In this document: in pieces, positions 18,684 to 27,723 of the stretch
Numbering within the stretch: the first letter of the stretch is position 1
How the letters are laid out: each line of letters starts with the position of its first letter
Translations under genes and position numbers: made by a program
Notes under the pieces: generated by a model
Seen by the model: only the letters and a program-made list of their open reading frames with translations
Databases searched by the model: none
Told to the model about the DNA's origin: nothing
NCBI GenBank assembly: GCA_027314515.1
Contig: DAHVAR010000154.1
Coordinates: 1-40,748 of the forward strand
Direction: 5' to 3'
Origin: Actinomycetota bacterium
GTDB taxonomy: Bacteria; Actinomycetota; Actinomycetes; Streptosporangiales; Streptosporangiaceae
DNA length: 40,748 bases

Positions 18684-19220
18684 TCAGCGGCTAGTTCGCC
18701 ACACCCTTGTGGTACCGGAGTCGCCCGGCGCCAGCTCGAATCTGGCCGGTCCTGTACCGGCCGGCGAGAACCCGAGTTTGGCCGGCACCCGCCCGCTGGC
18801 CAGATTGAGCGCGTCGTGGTGGATCTCGACGTGATCGATGCCGGGCAGGGCGAAGGCAGCCTGGGTCAGCGCGGCGGCGGCGGCGGTCGCGACACCGCGA
18901 CCGGTGAATCCGGGATGCACCCAGTACCCGATCTCCAGGCCGCCGGCGCCGATCCGCGCCATCAGCCCGGCGCTGCCGGCGGGCTGACCGCCCGCCAAGA
19001 CGAGGTACTGGAAGGCCGAGCCGTCGGCCCAGCTGTCCTCGCACCGGCGGACATAGTCAGCGGCATCTGCCGGCCCGTAGCTATCCGTCGCCCACGGCAT
19101 CCATGGGCGCAGGTGCTCAAGCGATTCGCGGACCAGCCGGCCGGCGAGCTCGGCGTCCGCGGCGCGCCAGCGTCGAAGTTCGACGGATGCATGGCTGAGG
19201 TACTCGGGCGGGACCTTCAT
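18684..19220 (-). CDS. RimJ/RimL-type GNAT acetyltransferase
   Basis: The 178-residue GNAT begins with the RimJ/RimL pattern ASVELRRWRAADAELAGRLV and ESLEHLRPWMPWA. It carries the acetyl-CoA loop GYWVHPGFTGRGVATAAAAAL (motif A) and ends with the DALNLASGRVPAKLGFSPAG signature in which Asn and Ser hold the substrate. Likely substrates are N-terminal amines or small molecules. It is complete, unlike the two acetyltransferase genes further right. Confidence 0.88.
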   Translation of the reverse strand: MKVPPEYLSHASVELRRWRAADAELAGRLVRESLEHLRPWMPWATDSYGPADAADYVRRCEDSWADGSAFQYLVLAGGQPAGSAGLMARIGAGGLEIGYWVHPGFTGRGVATAAAAALTQAAFALPGIDHVEIHHDALNLASGRVPAKLGFSPAGTGPARFELAPGDSGTTRVWRTSR

Positions 19221-19360
19221 CGCCCTGATAGTGAGGGTAAACCCGCAGCGTGCGCAACCAGGATTCCGCGCCGCTGCGGTGCGCCGGGACGGGCGGTGGC
19301 CGGCGCTGCGCTGTCAGCGCAATCCAGCGCGTCACCGCGCGCACGCTCACGGCGGCCAGT

Positions 19361-19366
19361 CATAAT
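19361..19366 (+). promoter_or_regulatory. Possible -10 element giving a leaderless transcript
   Basis: CATAAT ends seven bases before the ATG at 19374, so transcription would begin at or next to the start codon. No good -35 is visible. Confidence 0.4.
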
Positions 19367-19373
19367 CGGAACC

Positions 19374-19712
19374 ATGTCACTCGCTGATTGGCTGGCCGGC
19401 CGTAAGTCGCCGGCCGGCAGGCTGCCTGAGGGGATCGACGAGCTGCGCGGTCCGACCCGGGGCGTCATCGTCCTGCCACGGCACCTGGCGTTCCCCGGAA
19501 TGCGGGAATGCGACGTCGCTGACGACGCGACCCGCCGCAACATGTACGGCATCGTGCTGACCCAGGGGCAGCGCAATGACGTGGCGAGGTTCCTGAATCC
19601 GCAGTTGCTGCGGACCGACTGGCCGCAGATCAGGGAGACACTCGACCCCAAGCTGCGGGGCACCTGCGAGCGCCGGTTCCAGCTGGGCGGTCAGGCAGCC
19701 GCCGGGGCGTAG
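19374..19712 (+). CDS. Conserved-looking protein of unknown function
   Basis: The 112-residue protein (MSLADWLAGRKSPAGRLPEG) is cytoplasmic and mixed in charge. It has a central LPRHLAFPGMRECDVAD and a helical C-terminal half NDVARFLNPQLLRTDWPQ. I do not recognise a domain. Coding is supported by high GC at third positions and a complete frame on a strand opposite to its left neighbour. A -10-like CATAAT seven bases before the ATG suggests a leaderless message. Confidence 0.6.
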   Translation: MSLADWLAGRKSPAGRLPEGIDELRGPTRGVIVLPRHLAFPGMRECDVADDATRRNMYGIVLTQGQRNDVARFLNPQLLRTDWPQIRETLDPKLRGTCERRFQLGGQAAAGA

Positions 19713-19874
19713 CGTCACGGCGACGGTCCCTGATCGCCCGCAAGCGCCAGAACCATCTGCGCTGATCCGCGCACGCCGATAGGCAGGTCGCTGGTCATGG
19801 CTGCGATGGACCCCCGGCCCTGCGCCGTGCGGGCGTGATCCGTGAGGCTGGTGTTACCCGCAGGGGGTAGCGCT

Positions 19875-20066
19875 GTGGGCGGAATGATGGGGATGAGCGG
19901 CTCCGGTGCGACAGCCGCGTGGACAGTGTTGTGGACACCCGGCCTGGAGGAAGCACAGGCGATCTTGCCGCAGCGCTACGCACGCGGCGAGGTAGGCCGC
20001 GAGGATTACCTGCAGGGCAAGCTCGAACTGGAAGATGTCGAACTGGAAGACTCCGAGCGGCGCTGA
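19875..20066 (+). CDS. Small SHOCT-domain protein
   Basis: The 63-residue product ends in a SHOCT-type short C-terminal helix-turn (ILPQRYARGEVGREDYLQGKL). This motif is usually found behind membrane or DNA-binding domains and helps oligomerise. The N-terminal part is short and glycine/methionine-rich (GGMMGMSGSG), followed by a weak hydrophobic run (TAAWTVLWT). I start it at GTG 19875 because AGGGGG lies seven bases before it; GTG 19842 in the same frame is possible. Confidence 0.6.
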   Translation: MGGMMGMSGSGATAAWTVLWTPGLEEAQAILPQRYARGEVGREDYLQGKLELEDVELEDSERR

Positions 20067-20169
20067 CTCCGGTGCGGGGCATGGCTGGCTGGCCTGCAGC
20101 GCCATGCGGCCTGCCGGCGCGCACCGACAGGTGCGCGGCCGGCCTGCGGCTGCCTACTACAGTGACCGC

Positions 20170-20817
20170 ATGCGCAAGTACGTCATCATGGGCGTCCAGG
20201 GCAGCGGCAAAGGCACTCAGAGCGCGCTGCTGGCGAGCGAGCTTGACCTGGTGCACATCGCGGTCGGCGACATCTTCCGGTGGAACGTGCAGAATCACAC
20301 CAAGCTCGGCGCCCAGGTACGGCGCACGATGGCGGCCGGAGCGCTCGTCAGCGACGACCTGGCCGAGGGCGTGGTGAAGGAGCGGCTGACCCAGCACGAC
20401 TGGAATTACGGGTTCATCATTGACGGCTTCCCGAGGAACGAGCGCCAGGCTGAGTTCTTCCTGGAGAGCTATGACATCGACGGCGTCATCTATCTTGTGC
20501 TGCCGGACTCCGAGGTGCGGCGCCGGGTGATGGCGCGCAGGCTCTGCGATGGCTGTGGCATGGACTACAACCTGATCGACAACAGCCCGCGCGAGGAAGG
20601 CAGATGCGACGTCTGCGGCGGCAAGCTCGTGCAGCGCGAGGACGATACCGAGGAGGCCCTGGCAGTCCGGCTCCGCGAGTATCACGAGAAGACCAACCCG
20701 GTGCTCGATATCTTCCGCCGGAAGGAATACGTGGTCACTATCGATGCGCGGCCGGACAAGGCGGAGGTCCAGCAGGCCATCAGGGCCGCGCTGAAGCTGC
20801 CGCCGTACCGCGGCTGA
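20170..20817 (+). CDS. adk: Adenylate kinase (zinc-lid type)
   Basis: The 215-residue kinase interconverts AMP + ATP and 2 ADP. It shows the P-loop GVQGSGKGTQ at residues 8-17, the NMP-binding region HIAVGDIFRWNVQ and FIIDGFPRNERQAEF. The LID domain has a four-cysteine zinc site (CDGC and CDVC). RREDDTEEALAVRLREYHE-type residues follow for ATP binding. The usual actinobacterial adk sits in the ribosomal-protein/secY cluster; this gene is outside it, so it may be a second copy. It is followed 21 bases later by glycerate kinase. Confidence 0.9.
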   Translation: MRKYVIMGVQGSGKGTQSALLASELDLVHIAVGDIFRWNVQNHTKLGAQVRRTMAAGALVSDDLAEGVVKERLTQHDWNYGFIIDGFPRNERQAEFFLESYDIDGVIYLVLPDSEVRRRVMARRLCDGCGMDYNLIDNSPREEGRCDVCGGKLVQREDDTEEALAVRLREYHEKTNPVLDIFRRKEYVVTIDARPDKAEVQQAIRAALKLPPYRG

Positions 20818-20838
20818 CCACGGCGCTGGCTGCGTTGC

Positions 20839-21930
20839 ATGCGGGTCATCGCCGCGCCTGACTCCTTCAAGGGCAGCATCAGCGCGGCCGCCGCGGCCGC
20901 GGCGCTGGCCAGGGGGTGGCTGCGGGTGCGGCCGGCCGACGAGCTGATGCAGCTGCCGCTGGCCGACGGCGGCGAGGGGACGCTGGCCGTGCTGGCCGCT
21001 GCCGCCCCGCTGGCCCGCTGGCACACCGAGCGGGTCGCCGGCCCGGCCGGCGCACCGGTCCGGGCTGCCTGGCTGGAACTGGCCGGGAACGCGGCGGTCG
21101 TGGAACTCGCCGCTGCCGCCGGGCTGACCCTGCTGAGCGAGCCCATGCCGCTGGCCGCGCACAGTTATGGCGTCGGCGAGCTGATCGCGAGCGCCCTGGA
21201 CGCGGGCGCCCGCCGGATCGTCATCGCGCTCGGCGGGTCGGCCTGCACCGATGGCGGGACCGGCGCGCTGACCGCGCTCGGTGCCCGGTTCGAGAATGCC
21301 GCCGGAGCGGTGCTGCCGCTCGGCGGCGGTGCCCTCCGTGATCTCGCCCGGATCGACCTGACCGGCCTGCGGCCGCCGCCCGCGGGCGGAGTCAGCTGCC
21401 TGACCGACGTGCGCGCGCCGCTGCTCGGGCCGGACGGTGCCGCGGCGGTGTTCGGTCCGCAGAAGGGCGCGAGCCCGGCCGACGTCGCGGTACTCGACGC
21501 CGGCCTGGCACGGCTGGCCAGCCTGCTCGGGGGCGATCCAGCGGAGCCCGGCGCCGGGTCGGCGGGCGGCTGCGGTTACGGCCTGGCCGCGGCGTGGGGC
21601 GCCGGGCTGCGGCCCGGCGCGGCGGAGATCGCCATGATCGCGGGCCTGCCAGCCGCGATCGAGGGAGCTGACCTGATCATCACGGGGGAAGGGCAGTACG
21701 ACGCCAGCTCGGAGAACGGGAAGGTAGTAGGCGCGGTGCGGGCCATGGCTGCCGCTGCCGCCCCGGCCGCAGTCCCGGTCGCGGTCGTCGCCGGGCGGAT
21801 CGCGGTCAGTCCGCCGGCCGGGGTCCGGGCGGTCGAACTGGCGGCCCTGGCGGGGGGCACGCAGGCCGCGCTGGCAGACCCCGGCCGCTGGCTGGCCGAG
21901 GCCGCTGCGCTGCTGGCTGCGGCGGCTTAG
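20839..21930 (+). CDS. Glycerate kinase (GlxK/GarK family)
   Basis: The 363-residue enzyme phosphorylates D-glycerate to 2-phosphoglycerate. Family signatures are the start RVIAAPDSFKGSISA, the loop LPLADGGEGTL, ALGGSACTDGGTGALTALGA, VLTDVRAPLLG-like CLTDVRAPLLGPDGAA, FGPQKGASPADV and LIITGEGQYDASSENGKV. The sequence is very rich in alanine, reflecting high GC. The gene is complete and lies between adk and the PRPP synthetase paralogue on the same strand, so the three may be transcribed together. Confidence 0.92.
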   Translation: MRVIAAPDSFKGSISAAAAAAALARGWLRVRPADELMQLPLADGGEGTLAVLAAAAPLARWHTERVAGPAGAPVRAAWLELAGNAAVVELAAAAGLTLLSEPMPLAAHSYGVGELIASALDAGARRIVIALGGSACTDGGTGALTALGARFENAAGAVLPLGGGALRDLARIDLTGLRPPPAGGVSCLTDVRAPLLGPDGAAAVFGPQKGASPADVAVLDAGLARLASLLGGDPAEPGAGSAGGCGYGLAAAWGAGLRPGAAEIAMIAGLPAAIEGADLIITGEGQYDASSENGKVVGAVRAMAAAAAPAAVPVAVVAGRIAVSPPAGVRAVELAALAGGTQAALADPGRWLAEAAALLAAAA

Positions 21931-21975
21931 CCGGCTTCCGGCCCGTTACCCCGCCCGACCTCGTAACCTGGGCTC

Positions 21976-22920
21976 GTGCGGGAGATCGTGGTCTTCAGCG
22001 GCAGCGCGCATCCGTCGCTATCGGCAGAAATATGCTCGAACCTGGGCGTACCGCTGCGACCGGTACGGCTGACCAGGTTCGCGAACGACTGCCTGGAAGT
22101 TCAGCTGCAGGCTAACTGCAGGGAGCGGGATGTCTTCGTGATCCAGCCGCTCAGCCCGCCGGTGCAGGAGAATCTCGTCGAGCTGCTGCTGATGCTGGAC
22201 GCCGCGCGCGGCGCGTCGGCCGCCCGGGTGACGGCCGTCATTCCGCACTATGCGTACGCGCGCTCGGACAAGAAGGCGATGCCGCGCATCTCGATCGGCG
22301 GCCGGCTGGTCGCCGACCTGCTCGCCACGGCCGGAGCCAGCCGGGTGCTGGCCATGACCCTGCATTCGCCGCAGGTACACGGGTTCTTCTCGATTCCCGT
22401 CGATCACCTGCACGCGCTGCGCGAGTTGGCCGATCATTTCGGCAGGCTGGACCTGACCAACGCGGTCGTGGTATCGCCCGACCTCGGTAACGCCAAGAGC
22501 GCGGCCGCGCTGGCGCGGCTGCTGCAACTGCCGGTAGCGGCTGGCGCCAAGGACCGGCACAGCGACGAGGAAGTGACGATCAGCTCGATCATCGGCGACG
22601 TCGATGGCCGGGACGTGATCGTGCTCGACGACGAGATAGCACGCGGCACCACGATCCTGGAGCTACTGGAACGGCTGCGGGAGCGGAACGTGCGGTCGGT
22701 GCGCATCGCCTGCACGCACGGGCTGTTCAGCGGCGGCGTGCTCAAGCAGATCGGCGCGCAGCCAGAGGTGCAGGAGATCGTCTGTACCAACACGCTGCCG
22801 ACCGCCGACGACGCGGTCAGCGCGGGCCTCAAGGTGATCTCGATCGCGCCGGCCCTGGCCGAGGCGATCAGGCGCATTCACGAGGGGGAGTCGGTAAGCG
22901 CGCTGTTCGGCGCAAGCTGA
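21976..22920 (+). CDS. prs: Ribose-phosphate pyrophosphokinase paralogue
   Basis: The 314-residue protein has both phosphoribosyltransferase-like domains of PRPP synthetase, with RDVFVIQPLSPPVQENLVELL, AVIPHYAYARSDKK and LAMTLHSPQVHGFFSIPVDHL. The PRPP loop, normally VDDMIDTGGT in class I enzymes, reads VLDDEIARGTTI, and the region after VVVSPDLGNAKSA is shortened around KDRHSDEEV. It is therefore a divergent paralogue, probably still making PRPP. The GTG at 21976 gives the family N-terminus. Its 3' end overlaps the convergent LuxR gene by 43 bases. Confidence 0.88.
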   Translation: MREIVVFSGSAHPSLSAEICSNLGVPLRPVRLTRFANDCLEVQLQANCRERDVFVIQPLSPPVQENLVELLLMLDAARGASAARVTAVIPHYAYARSDKKAMPRISIGGRLVADLLATAGASRVLAMTLHSPQVHGFFSIPVDHLHALRELADHFGRLDLTNAVVVSPDLGNAKSAAALARLLQLPVAAGAKDRHSDEEVTISSIIGDVDGRDVIVLDDEIARGTTILELLERLRERNVRSVRIACTHGLFSGGVLKQIGAQPEVQEIVCTNTLPTADDAVSAGLKVISIAPALAEAIRRIHEGESVSALFGAS

Positions 22921-25406
22921 CGGCCCTGCCGCCCGGCCGCCCAGGCGGCCACCTGGCTGCGCGAGCTGAAACCGAGCTTGGCCAGGATGTTCGCGACGTG
23001 CCGGGCGGCTGTCGCCGGGCTGATGAAGAGCTCTGCGGCGATGTCCCGGTTGCTCAGGCCCGCCGCGAGCAGCCCGACGACCTCGTGCTCGCGCTGGGTC
23101 AGCCCGCTGGCTCCGGTCGGCTGCGTACCCGGCGCGGCGGCCGGGCGAATCTGCGGAGCGCTGCCGCCCGCGGCGCCGGCGGCCTCGTCGGGGTGCGTGC
23201 CGAGCGCCAGCCGGACGGCGGCGCTCGGGGTCATTGCCTCGCCCTGCGCCCACAACCTGCGGACCGCATGCTCGCCGAGGTCATCCGCGGCGTCCAGGAA
23301 ACGCTGAGTCCGTGCGCCGGGCACCGGCGGCAGGTGCGCTTGCGCCCGCAGGGCCGTCACCGCGCCTGCCAGTTGCACGCTGATCGCGGGGTTGCCTTCC
23401 ATCACCGACAGCCGGGCAAGTACCTCAAGGCCGCGCGCCATGCCGATCCGGCTGCCCGAGGCGTAGCTCAGCCGCAAGCTCTCGCTGAGGTGCTGGCGCG
23501 CCGACACCAGGTCCCACTGGTCGAGCGCCATCCGGCCCAGCCCTGCCAGGCAGCGGGCGATCTCCGGCCTGGCATCGACCTCGCGGAGGATGCCCAGTGC
23601 CTCGAGGTAATACGCTCGCGCACTGCCGTGCTCGCCGCGCAGCCTGGCCAGATCTCCGAGGCCGAGCAGCGCCCTGGCCGAGCCCCAGAACTGCTGAATC
23701 TCGCGCATCACCAGCAGCGCTTCCTCGCCGAGTTGCTGGGCCGCGCGAAGGTTGCCGCGATGGGCGGCAACAGCGGCGATGGTGCCGAGAGCGTAGCCCT
23801 CGTTCCAGCGGTCACCGGCTGACCGCGCCACGTTAAGCGCCTGGTCGGCCCGCTCCGCCGCGGTGTCCGGATGCCCGGCGTGCAGCGCGATCTCGGTCAG
23901 CAGGTTGAGCGCCCCGGCGACCCAGAACTGCTCGCCGCCCGCCCAGCACAGTTCCAGCCCGGCCATCGCCAGCCGCTCCGCATCGGGCGCGCCGCTGGCC
24001 ATCGCTAGCTGCGCACGGCTCACCAGCGCCCGGCCGCGTACCGAGTCGGCGACCGCTGCGGCCTCCGGCAGCGCGAGGAACTTGTCGATCCAGGCCGCGC
24101 CCTCGGCGAACGTACCCTGCACGATCCAGACCAGCCGGACTCCCGAGCAGATCCGCAGCCCGGTCTCCGCGTCGCCGTCGGCCAGGCAGCTGCCGAGCAC
24201 CTCCAGCACGTTCGCCGCCTCGACATCGAATCGCCGGAACGCGTCGATCCTGGCAGACCAGGACGCGGGCGCCAGGGCCATGCCGATAGCAGTGGCAGTC
24301 TCGATCTCACGCCGCGCGTAGTCGCGGCGCCGCTGCTCCATGAGGGCCGACTCGCCGGCCGCCGCCAGCCAGCCGGCGGCGTACTCCCGCACGGTCTCCA
24401 GCAGCCGGTACCGCGCCTGGCCGAGCGCCTCGGGCTCCAGCTCGATCAGTGACTTGTCGGCGAGCGCGGTGAGGGTGTCCACGATGTCCGCGGCTGGCAG
24501 GCTGTCGTCGGCGCAGACCTGCTCGGCCATGTCCAGCGACCAGCTGCCGAACACCGACAGGCGGCGCAGCAGGATCTGCTCGGGGCCGGAGAGCAGGCCA
24601 TAGCTCCAGTCGAAGGTGGCGCGCAGCGTCTGCTGCCGGGCCGGCACGCTCCGGTCCGAGCTGGTCAGCAGCGCGAGCCGACGGTCCAGCCGGGCAGCGA
24701 TCTGGTCGGCGGACAGGACCCGGATCCAGGCGGCGGCGAGTTCTATCGCGAGCGGCAGCCCGTCCAGGGCCCGGCAGATGGCGGCAACCGCCGCGGAGTT
24801 CGACGGTCCGAGCGTGAAGCCCGGCGCGGCCTCAGCTGCCCGCGTCGCGAACAGCCGGACGGCGTCGTAAGCGGCGACGTCGGCCATGCCTTCGGGGTCA
24901 CCCGGCGGTGGTATCACTGCCGGGAGCGCGAGGGGCGGCACCTGCCAGACTGCCTCGGCGGCGACGCGCAGCGGCTCACGGCTTGTGCACAGCATCTGCA
25001 GGCCCGGCGAGTTAGCCAGCAGGCGGTGGCACAGTGCGGCACAGGCGTGTATCAGGTGCTCGCAATTGTCCAGCACGATGACTGCCCGGCGGTACCGCAG
25101 CGAGTCGGCCAGCGTGTCAAGCAGCGGCCTGCCCGGCTCCTCGTGCACGCCGACTGCTGCCGCCACCGTAGCGACGACGCGCTCCGCCTGGCGCACCTCG
25201 CTGAGGTCGACAAACCAGGCGCCGTCGGGGGAGTCGGCGGCGATCACGGCCAGCAGCCGCAAGGCCAGCCTGGTCTTGCCGATGCCACCTGCGCCGCACA
25301 GGGTGACTGCGCGCGTCGCGCGCATCAGCTCGCGTAGCTCACTGATCTCGGACACGCGGCCAACGAAGCTGCTGAACTCCTCTGGCCGGCAGGCAAGGTC
25401 ACGCAT
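22878..25406 (-). CDS. LuxR-family regulator with AAA/NB-ARC-type ATPase and TPR-like repeats
   Basis: This roughly 842-residue regulator has an N-terminal signalling ATPase (SFVGRVSEISELRELM, Walker A GAGGIGKTRLAL, Walker B RAVIVLDNCEHL, LCTSREPLRV, LDGLPLAIELAAAW). A long helical middle with tetratricopeptide-like repeats (ERADQALNVARSAGDRWNEGY, AQQLGEEALLVMREIQQFWG) follows. The C-terminal LuxR DNA-binding helix-turn-helix reads LTQREHEVVGLLAAGLSNRD then ATAARHVANILAKLGFSSR. The ligand is unknown. I start it at ATG 25404-25406, just before the conserved SFVGR block; a GTG eight codons upstream (25430) is an alternative. It reads 43 bases into the 3' end of the PRPP synthetase gene. Confidence 0.88.
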   Translation of the reverse strand: MRDLACRPEEFSSFVGRVSEISELRELMRATRAVTLCGAGGIGKTRLALRLLAVIAADSPDGAWFVDLSEVRQAERVVATVAAAVGVHEEPGRPLLDTLADSLRYRRAVIVLDNCEHLIHACAALCHRLLANSPGLQMLCTSREPLRVAAEAVWQVPPLALPAVIPPPGDPEGMADVAAYDAVRLFATRAAEAAPGFTLGPSNSAAVAAICRALDGLPLAIELAAAWIRVLSADQIAARLDRRLALLTSSDRSVPARQQTLRATFDWSYGLLSGPEQILLRRLSVFGSWSLDMAEQVCADDSLPAADIVDTLTALADKSLIELEPEALGQARYRLLETVREYAAGWLAAAGESALMEQRRRDYARREIETATAIGMALAPASWSARIDAFRRFDVEAANVLEVLGSCLADGDAETGLRICSGVRLVWIVQGTFAEGAAWIDKFLALPEAAAVADSVRGRALVSRAQLAMASGAPDAERLAMAGLELCWAGGEQFWVAGALNLLTEIALHAGHPDTAAERADQALNVARSAGDRWNEGYALGTIAAVAAHRGNLRAAQQLGEEALLVMREIQQFWGSARALLGLGDLARLRGEHGSARAYYLEALGILREVDARPEIARCLAGLGRMALDQWDLVSARQHLSESLRLSYASGSRIGMARGLEVLARLSVMEGNPAISVQLAGAVTALRAQAHLPPVPGARTQRFLDAADDLGEHAVRRLWAQGEAMTPSAAVRLALGTHPDEAAGAAGGSAPQIRPAAAPGTQPTGASGLTQREHEVVGLLAAGLSNRDIAAELFISPATAARHVANILAKLGFSSRSQVAAWAAGRQGRQLAPNSALTDSPS

Positions 25407-25578
25407 GGTCCATCTTCGGTGGTGGGGCACTGGCCGGGTCAGCGCCCGGTCGGACGCTGCTGCCTCGGCTAACCGAGGGCAGCATCTACCGTAACCCTGA
25501 TCTGGACGTTATCCCGCGAGTTGCGGACTAATCGCTCCGCGTCACCAGCTCGCGCGGGATGCTGGGCGGGACGCGCGA

Positions 25579-26109
25579 TCAGCAGCCGGGGCCTGCCTGG
25601 CCGGGCCCGGTAACGCCGCGAGACTCCAGGTCGAGCAGGAACCGCTTGCGGTCCAGGCCGCCGCCGTAGCCGGTCAGGCTGCCGTCCGAGCCGATGACCC
25701 GGTGACACGGTATGACCACCGCGATCGGGTTCCTGCCGTTCGCAAGCCCGACCGCGCGGACTGCCGACGGGCGGCCGATCTTGTCAGCGAGCTGCGCGTA
25801 GGACCAGGTCTGGCCATACGGGATAGTCCGCAAGGCGGCCCAGACCTGCTGCTGGAACTCCGTGCCGGCCGGCGCGAGGGGCAGGTCGAAGGCGGTGCGG
25901 CGGCCGGCGAAGTAGGCGGCGAGCTGACTGGCGGCAGCTGCGAACGGGTCCGCGTCCGGGGTGCCCGGCGCGCCGAGCGAACCTTCTGCTGGCCGGTGCC
26001 GCTGGCTATCCAGGTACACGGCGATCAGCTGCCCCGCCTCGGCCACGAGCGTGAGCGGGCCGACCGGGCTCGGCAGGATGACGTGCGCGCGCATGGCTGG
26101 GCTGTTCAT
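25579..26109 (-). CDS. ogt: Methylated-DNA-protein-cysteine methyltransferase
   Basis: This 176-residue suicide enzyme takes methyl groups from O6-methylguanine onto Cys135 in VVIPCHRVIGSDGSLTGYGG. The recognition helix (TWSYAQLADKIGRPSAVRAVG) with its arginine finger is present. The ATG at 26107-26109 overlaps the stop of the ada-alkA gene by four bases and is preceded by AAGGAGG, so the two repair genes are coupled. Length is typical for Ogt/AGT. Confidence 0.94.
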   Translation of the reverse strand: MNSPAMRAHVILPSPVGPLTLVAEAGQLIAVYLDSQRHRPAEGSLGAPGTPDADPFAAAASQLAAYFAGRRTAFDLPLAPAGTEFQQQVWAALRTIPYGQTWSYAQLADKIGRPSAVRAVGLANGRNPIAVVIPCHRVIGSDGSLTGYGGGLDRKRFLLDLESRGVTGPGQAGPGC

Positions 26110-27635
26110 GTGTCCTCCTTGGATTCCTGGCGAGGCTGGCCCGGTTCGGCCGGGAGCCTGTTGATGGCGTGGTCCCCGGTCGCCCACAGGTACTGCACGG
26201 CATAGGAGCGCCACGGGCGCCATGCCGCGGCCCGGCTGATCAGCGCGGCCGGCGTGGCTGGCAGGCCGGCCTGCCGCGCCGCGGCGCACACGCCCAGATC
26301 GGAGGCCGGGAACGCGTCCGGATCGCCGAGGGCTCGCATGGCGATCGTCTCGATCGTCCAGGTGCCTATCCCGGCCAGGCTGGCCAGCCGCAGCCGGGCT
26401 TCGCTCCAGTCACCGCCCACGCTGAGGTCGATCCGGCCGCCGGCGAGCGCGTGGGCGAGCCTGGCGAAGGTCTCGCGCCTGGACCGGGGCATGGCAAGCC
26501 CGGCCGGGTCCGCCGCGGCCAGCGCGGCCGCGGTCGGGAACAGCCGGCTGAGGCCGCCCGCTGGATCATCGACGGGCTCCCCGAGCGCAGCCGCCAGCCG
26601 GCCCGCGTGGGTCCGGCCCGCGGCGGTCGACACTTGCTGACCCAGCACTGCGCGAAGAGCGAACTCCTGCGGATCGACACTGCGCGGCACCCTGCGGCCA
26701 GGGGCCTTGCGGACGAGCGGCGCGAGCACCCGGTCAGCGGACAGCACGTCACCGACGGCTACCGGATCGGCGTCCAGGTCGAGCAGGCGGCGGCACCTGC
26801 TGATCACGCTGGCCAGGTCACGCAGGTCGGTCAACGCCAGCTGGCAGCTGACGTGGTCCGGTTGCGGCCGCAGCGCCACGATGCCGTGGCCGTGCGGCAG
26901 CCGCAGCGTCCGGCGGTACGCGCCGTCCCGCCACTCCTCGACCCCTGGCACGGCAGTGGCGGCCAGGTGACCGAACAGGTTGTCCGGCTGCAGCGGCGCG
27001 CGGAAAGGCAACCGCAGCGAGAGCGATCCGGTGCCTGGCGCGCCGCGACTGGCGCGCTCGCGGAGCTGGCTGGGGGACAGGGCGAAGACCTCGCGGACGG
27101 TGTCGTTGAAGGTGCGGATACTCGCGAACCCGGCGGCGAACGCGACGTCACTCATCGGCAGCGCGGTCGTCTCCACGAGCAACCTGGCCGTCTGCGCGCG
27201 CTGCGCCCTGGCCAGCGCAAGGGGCCCGGCTCCCAGCTCCGCAACGAGCTGCCGCTCGACCTGGCGGACGCTGTAGCCAAGCCGGCTGGCCAGGGCAGGC
27301 ACGCCGCCGTTGTCCATGACCCCGTCGGCAATCAGCCGCATCGCCCTCGCCACGACGTCAGCCCGGACGTCCCACTCCGGCGAGCCGGGGCTCGCGTCCG
27401 GCCGGCAGCGCTTGCAGGCGCGGAAGCCGGCCTGCTGGGCCGCGGCGGCACTGGGGAAAAAGCTCATGTTCTCCGGCTTCGGCGGCACCACCGGGCAACT
27501 CGGCCGGCAGTAAATGCCGGTCGTCCGCACGGCGGTGAAGAACCAGCCGTCAAAGCGCGCGTCCTTGGACTGGACAGCGCGGATGCAGCGGTCCCGGTCG
27601 GCGTGGATCCGGTCGTCGGTCATGCAGTTAAGCAT
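26106..27635 (-). CDS. Ada-type transcription factor fused to AlkA-type DNA glycosylase
   Basis: The product is about 509 residues. Residues 1-85 are the Ada methyl-phosphotriester zinc domain with Cys43, Cys47, Cys74 and Cys77 (IYCRPSC ... CKRC). An AraC-type helix-turn-helix follows at about 90-195 (MSDVAFAAGFASIRTFNDTV). The remainder is an AlkA 3-methyladenine glycosylase with the HhH-GPD motif LAGIGTWTIETIAMRALGDP and catalytic Asp near residue 446 (FPASDLG). Such Ada-AlkA fusions sense alkylation and excise damaged bases. ATG 27635 or 27623 may be the start; neither has a strong ribosome site. An inverted repeat lies 22 bases upstream. Confidence 0.92.
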   Translation of the reverse strand: MLNCMTDDRIHADRDRCIRAVQSKDARFDGWFFTAVRTTGIYCRPSCPVVPPKPENMSFFPSAAAAQQAGFRACKRCRPDASPGSPEWDVRADVVARAMRLIADGVMDNGGVPALASRLGYSVRQVERQLVAELGAGPLALARAQRAQTARLLVETTALPMSDVAFAAGFASIRTFNDTVREVFALSPSQLRERASRGAPGTGSLSLRLPFRAPLQPDNLFGHLAATAVPGVEEWRDGAYRRTLRLPHGHGIVALRPQPDHVSCQLALTDLRDLASVISRCRRLLDLDADPVAVGDVLSADRVLAPLVRKAPGRRVPRSVDPQEFALRAVLGQQVSTAAGRTHAGRLAAALGEPVDDPAGGLSRLFPTAAALAAADPAGLAMPRSRRETFARLAHALAGGRIDLSVGGDWSEARLRLASLAGIGTWTIETIAMRALGDPDAFPASDLGVCAAARQAGLPATPAALISRAAAWRPWRSYAVQYLWATGDHAINRLPAEPGQPRQESKEDT

Positions 27636-27656
27636 CCGCCCGTGCCCGGGCGCTGG

Positions 27657-27723
27657 CTAGCGAATTTGCGACACTGCGTATCTGTCGTCGCATGTTGCAA
27701 TGGTTGTGTCGCGAATCCGCTAG
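27657..27723. promoter_or_regulatory. 18-bp inverted repeat upstream of the ada-alkA/ogt operon
   Basis: CTAGCGAATTTGCGACAC (27657-27674) and GTGTCGCGAATCCGCTAG (27706-27723) are complementary at 16 of 18 positions around a 31-base spacer. The near arm is 22 bases from the ada ATG. It could be an Ada/AraC-type operator or a relic end of a mobile element. No such element is visible inside. Confidence 0.55.
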
